Positions 18,093 to 20,310 of a DNA stretch of 20,310 nucleotides are shown here, piece after piece. The notes under the pieces were generated by a model, which saw nothing but the letters and a program-made list of their open reading frames with translations, did not search any database and was not told the origin of the DNA. The translations under genes were made by a program, and so were the position numbers. Positions within the stretch are counted from its first letter, which is position 1. Each line of letters opens with the position of its first letter. The DNA is from Symsagittifera roscoffensis (lineage: Eukaryota > Xenacoelomorpha > Acoela > Convolutidae), in NCBI RefSeq assembly GCF_963678635.1, contig NW_026971220.1:1-20310 (forward strand), given 5' to 3'.

Positions 18093-18118
18093 CTTTTATT
18101 ATTATTATTATTATTATT
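18093..18118 (+). repeat. (TTA)n tail of the LINE
   Basis: About eight TTA/ATT units after the ORF2 stop and directly before the 3' target duplication. Short-unit 3' tails instead of poly-A are common in several non-LTR clades. Confidence 0.85.
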
Positions 18119-18131
18119 AAAAATCAATTTT

Positions 18132-18397
18132 GAGCGAGTACAAGTTTGGGACTTTTTCACAGTTAAAAAACGGCCTATATAAGTGTCTTTAATTTGTTCA
18201 TTGTAAGTTAAAAATGACGGATTTGAATCCCTCAACAAATGAATTTTAGGTCTTAAAAAGTATTTTAATGTGGCAATGAACGCAATAAAAAATTGCATTG
18301 TGAACAACCTAATATTTTAAAACCATATATTCTTCAAACTCCCTTCAAAATTACGCATTAAGCCAACAGAATGTTTTATTATTGTGACATTGTGTAG
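18132..18397. other. Intronic, MITE debris
   Basis: Contains family A-like pieces (GCAATGAACGCAATAAAAAATTGC, TTGTGAACAACC) but no complete element or coding signal. Confidence 0.35.
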
Positions 18398-18527
18398 AGG
18401 TGGAAAAGAGTTGAATTAATAAATTCTTTGAATAACAAAAAAAGCCCAGTATTTTTTTGTGTAACAAAAAAATACTGGGCTTTTTTTGTTATTCAAAGAA
18501 TTGATTAATTCAACTCTTTTGTCACCT
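18398..18527. repeat. 130 bp near-perfect palindrome (two ~62 bp arms, 5-nt loop)
   Basis: The left arm starts AGGTGGAAAAGAGTTGAATT and runs to ...GCCCAGTATTTTTTTG (18459); the loop is TGTAA (18460-18464); the right arm is its reverse complement to 18527. The arms differ by one substitution (A/C in the TTAATAAATTC block) and one small indel near the outer end (GG versus GAC). The core AAAAAAAGCCCAGTATTTTTTTG is perfectly paired. As RNA it would form a long hairpin in intron 1. It may be a palindromic transposon, a snap-back duplication or an assembly artefact. Confidence 0.93.
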
Positions 18528-18626
18528 AGGTTCCAGCAAGTTTTTTGTGAATTCTAGCACTGTTTTCGGTTTCGTTATTCAATTTTGTTATTCTGTATTA
18601 GCCATTACTATACTAATGGACCTATG

Positions 18627-18753
18627 TGAACAATCTCCCCCTAAAATTAAATGTCAGGCTTGCATGTTCAATGCTCAAATCTGATAGGATGAACAATATT
18701 ACTTTTAACCAAGCAATCTCTCTCTTAAAGTGAATTAGGGGGGAGATTGTTTA
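18627..18753. mobile_element. Short MITE-like element, ends TGAACAATCTCCCCC / GGGGGAGATTGTTTA
   Basis: TGAACAATCTCCCCCTAA (18627-18644) and TTAGGGGGGAGATTGTTTA (18735-18753) are imperfect inverted repeats bounding ~127 bp. The G-rich end resembles the GGGGGGAGATTGCTC units at 6140 and 9410. No unambiguous target duplication. Confidence 0.65.
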
Positions 18754-18866
18754 CTTATAACATGTTTTCAGCTTACTTTTAGTCTTTCTCGCAATTAAAA
18801 AAAACTAATTAGAAAACCAAAAAAAGTAGCAACGAGGAGTCCTTGTATGTTTTGTCGTCCATGTAG

Positions 18867-19030
18867 GCCAGAAGGCGCTGGTGCGTTCATTTGTGGCTCG
18901 AGAGGACACAGTGCCGGGGAGCAAAGTGGAGTTCCTGTGTGGGGAGACGAACAGCGGCTACCTCTTCATCCCCCACGTGGCCCCCCCACACAAGAACGGA
19001 GACATGCACGTGTCCATCTCCATCATACAG
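18867..19030 (+). CDS. Host gene, second exon (54 codons + split Cys)
   Basis: The acceptor ATGTAG at 18866 is preceded by a T-rich tract. The first two bases GC complete the codon begun by exon 1 (Cys), then the frame reads 'QKALVRSFVARED', 'KVEFLCGETNSGYLFIPH', 'HKNGDMHVSISIIQ'. It ends CAG at 19028-19030, followed by GCAAGA, a GC-type donor with an otherwise good consensus. Codon use is strongly G/C-ending, as in exon 1. A beta-strand-rich, cytosolic-looking peptide with no transmembrane segment; family unknown. Alternative frames over the same stretch give only Pro/Thr/His low-complexity products from the adjoining microsatellite and are not believed. Confidence 0.82.
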
Positions 19031-19042
19031 GCAAGATACACT

Positions 19043-19087
19043 CACACACCACCCCCCTCCCCCCCCCCCCCCACACACACACACACC
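19043..19087 (+). repeat. Low-complexity C/CA tract
   Basis: ACACACC, C6, then C14 (19059-19072), then (CA)7. It creates the Pro- and His-rich spurious frames on both strands here. Confidence 0.85.
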
Positions 19088-19117
19088 CGCAAGATAAGAG
19101 TATTCGGCTATTAGGAT

Positions 19118-19319
19118 ATCAGCCCAACCACACCTTTGACTTTTAAGTTTTAGATTTATCGCCTCAAGTGATTTTTTGATTTCCTAGCTGCAATAAAACG
19201 TGCAACAAGATAACAGATTTGAGCAACAAGTCTAACATGCAAATTATCGTATGAACAATTTATATATAACCTTATATTTCAATTTAAAAAAAAAGAGTCG
19301 GCAACTCGAAAACAGAGCC
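19118..19319 (-). mobile_element. Family B MITE relic inside intron 2
   Basis: Read inversely it follows family B: GCAATAAAACGTG (19190-19202), CTAACATGCAAATTATCGTATGAACAATTT (matching 9592-9621 of the 9485 copy), and a degraded terminus CAACTCGAAAACAGAGCC ending at 19319. The left end is approximate. Confidence 0.6.
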
Positions 19320-19333
19320 TTGTGTGTGTTTAG

Positions 19334-19501
19334 AACAACGTGTTGTCTCTGTGTACTCCGTACTTGCTGATGAAAGACCTGATTGGCCCGATAGACACCA
19401 TGACAGAGGAGGAGCACAGTCAGCTGGTGGATGAGAGCATCATCAGACTAGTGCACCAGCCACACATGACTCAGAACAAGCCCTTCTTCTACAGAGACCA
19501 A
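19334..19501 (+). CDS. Host gene, third exon (56 codons; 3' boundary uncertain)
   Basis: After the TTTAG acceptor the frame continues in phase 0: 'NNVLSLCTPYLLMKDL', 'DTMTEEEHSQLVDESIIRL', 'HMTQNKPFFYRDQ'. G/C-ending codons persist until about 19501 and then give way to T- and C-rich text, so coding probably ends there. No GT donor exists nearby; the candidates are a weak GCTAGG at 19502, another non-GT donor, or an exon running on in the same open frame to TAA at 19622. An AATAAA at 19609 precedes that stop and does not help. With exons 1 and 2 the joined product is about 156 residues. The Glu/Asp-rich TEEEHSQLVDES segment looks like a helix. Family unrecognised. Confidence 0.72.
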
Positions 19502-19860
19502 GCTAGGCTTGCCACTCTTGACACCCCTCTTTTTTTATTAGCCCCCCGCCTGCTCAAAGCAGGACCACCCTTAACACCCCTATCCTACTCTCCTATTTTT
19601 GGAATAATAATAAAATGTTTCTAAGTAAAGTCATTACACGAACAGAATTAAAAATGAGGAATTCTTTTACAAAAACGTCACTTGAGAGAGCGCCATAAGA
19701 CGCCATAAATTAGGCCCGCTTTCATGATTTTCCCCATTTTTATTTCACCCAAAACTCTTCTCTCGTGACAATTTATACAAAAATTTTGCTTCCGCTGAAA
19801 AAGCTCATTTTTTGGATAAAGCTTCAATTTTTAGACTGGTTTTGAACTCAACTGATTCAA
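19502..19860. other. Probable intron 3, nothing recognised
   Basis: T-rich and C-rich sequence after the coding signal of exon 3 fades. No element with recognisable termini. Confidence 0.35.
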
Positions 19861-19861
19861 G

Positions 19862-19902
19862 TTACCAGCTGGTGAAGCAATGGCTGTACCTCTATACAAA
19901 CT
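19862..19902 (+). CDS. Possible further (last) exon of host gene
   Basis: After ATTCAAG (19855-19861), TTACCAGCTGGTGAAGCAATGG continues in one frame as 'YQLVKQWLYLYTN' and a TGA at 19900-19902. The G/C-ending codons (CAG CTG GTG AAG) contrast with flanking text and resemble exons 1-3. The acceptor lacks a pyrimidine tract and the phase does not match the most obvious exon 3 end, so this is only a suggestion. Confidence 0.25.
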
Positions 19903-20157
19903 GAGCAGAATACCTTGATCGCAATATGATCATAAATGACACTATCAAGATTCACTGATTCTGTCAGACATTGTTTACTGTAAGAAATTACGCATTGAAC
20001 TTAAACAGCTCTCCAAATTCGTAATAAACAAAAAACTTTTTTTGTCAATAAATACATTCAGTTGGTATTACTCATCTGTTAGCCTTATTGCCCAAAAAAT
20101 ATGCAACAATTATCCGTAAAAAGTATACCAAAGCGGTGTCAAACTCTTAATTAAAAC
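19903..20157. other. Non-coding, nothing recognised
   Basis: AT-rich with no coding or repeat signal that I can support. Confidence 0.4.
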
Positions 20158-20263
20158 ACAAGGCCTCTTCCAATTGTGGTGTATGCGAACTTGAACTTCC
20201 TGTTGCCCTATCCCCATGCTCCCATGTGTGAAGAACATGCAGCGCCTGCCAAAGCATACCCAG
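20158..20263 (+). CDS. Weak candidate exon
   Basis: A frame reading 'LPIVVYANLNFLLPYPHAPM' and 'CEEHAAPAKAYP' ends at CAG|GTAAAT (20261-20269), a good donor. It is less AT-rich than its surroundings. The upstream acceptor (ACACAAG) is poor and the frame is short (about 35 codons), so it could be chance or belong to a different gene. Confidence 0.2.
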
Positions 20264-20310
20264 GTAAATTGCAATTGAGCTTCCCTCTACATATTCCTGA
20301 TATCTTCAAC

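Larger units (their letters stand above)
15246..18118 (+). mobile_element. Non-LTR retrotransposon (LINE), 5'-truncated, ~2.87 kb
   Basis: The insertion is bounded by AAAAATCAATTTT at 15233-15245 and at 18119-18131, a 13-bp exact target duplication, and ends in a (TTA)n tail (about 18095-18118). The 5' duplication falls inside the open frame just before the endonuclease coding sequence, so the copy begins partway through the endonuclease: a typical 5'-truncated product of target-primed reverse transcription. It lies in intron 1, in the sense orientation of the host gene. The clade (CR1, L2, Jockey or related) is not determined. Confidence 0.88.
11674..18866 (+). other. Intron 1 of the host gene (7.19 kb, GT-AG)
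   Basis: Donor GTAAGT (11674-11679) and acceptor TGTTTTGTCGTCCATGTAG ending at 18866. The phase is preserved across it (1 base before, 2 after). The intron is filled with MITEs, an inverted-repeat element, a LINE, a snap-back palindrome and other repeats listed separately; only fragments remain unexplained. Confidence 0.75.
19031..19333 (+). other. Intron 2 of the host gene (303 bp, GC-AG)
   Basis: Begins GCAAGA after CAG and ends TGTGTGTGTTTAG. Exon frame is phase 0 on both sides. Contents: a C14 run with flanking CA repeats (19043-19087) and a family B MITE relic (19118-19319), which together account for most of the intron. Confidence 0.7.

Noticed and set aside
18424-18515. Rho-independent-type terminator hairpin
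   Set aside because: The stem is more than 60 bp in a eukaryotic intron; bacterial termination does not apply.
18847-19146. Overlapping 60-99 codon frames with Pro/Thr/His-rich tails on both strands
   Set aside because: They run through the C/CA microsatellite; only the frame used by exon 2 up to 19030 has sensible codons and splice phase.
19609-19614. AATAAA as polyadenylation signal for the host gene
   Set aside because: It lies before the in-frame stop at 19622 and in AT-rich text where the word is common.

Overview
This is a stretch of AT-rich animal (metazoan) nuclear DNA. The evidence is spliced coding exons with consensus splice sites, non-LTR retrotransposons, FLYWCH/MULE DNA-transposon remnants, and dense short inverted-repeat elements (MITEs). 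The species cannot be read from the window. Seven G or C homopolymer runs of 12 or more in AT-rich DNA, together with large introns packed with MITEs, would suit a pelagic tunicate, but that is a weak guess.

Layout. 1-3500: no gene; a ~265 bp direct duplication (541-807 and 1049-1308) and a 412 bp inverted-repeat element (1945-2356). 3560-5600: two decayed transposon genes, a MULE transposase C-terminus and a LINE reverse transcriptase. 5885-11361: a MITE field containing three families that share the terminus GGCTCTTTTCC and make 8-bp target duplications. Inside it lies a ~2.5 kb Mutator-like element (6200-8737) whose terminal inverted repeats are built of tandem ~15 bp units and which encloses an internally deleted FLYWCH-MULE transposase. 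Two nested insertions (10298-10720 and 10924-11361) give relative ages.

11538-19501: three exons of one plus-strand host gene that I do not recognise. Exon 1 (11538-11673) has a supported start codon; intron 1 is 7.19 kb and full of elements, including a ~2.87 kb LINE (15246-18118) with a 13-bp target duplication and a (TTA)n tail. Exon 2 (18867-19030) is followed by a 303 bp GC-AG intron largely made of microsatellite and MITE relic, then exon 3 (19334-19501). The exons join in one frame and give about 156 residues; their codons are clearly richer in G+C than the surroundings. The gene probably continues to the right; two weak exon candidates are listed.

No operon-like or defence-type system is present. 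The most unusual items are the MULE element with palindromic sub-repeats in its termini, the shared-terminus MITE superfamily with nested copies, a 130 bp near-perfect snap-back palindrome at 18398-18527, and the long G/C homopolymers.
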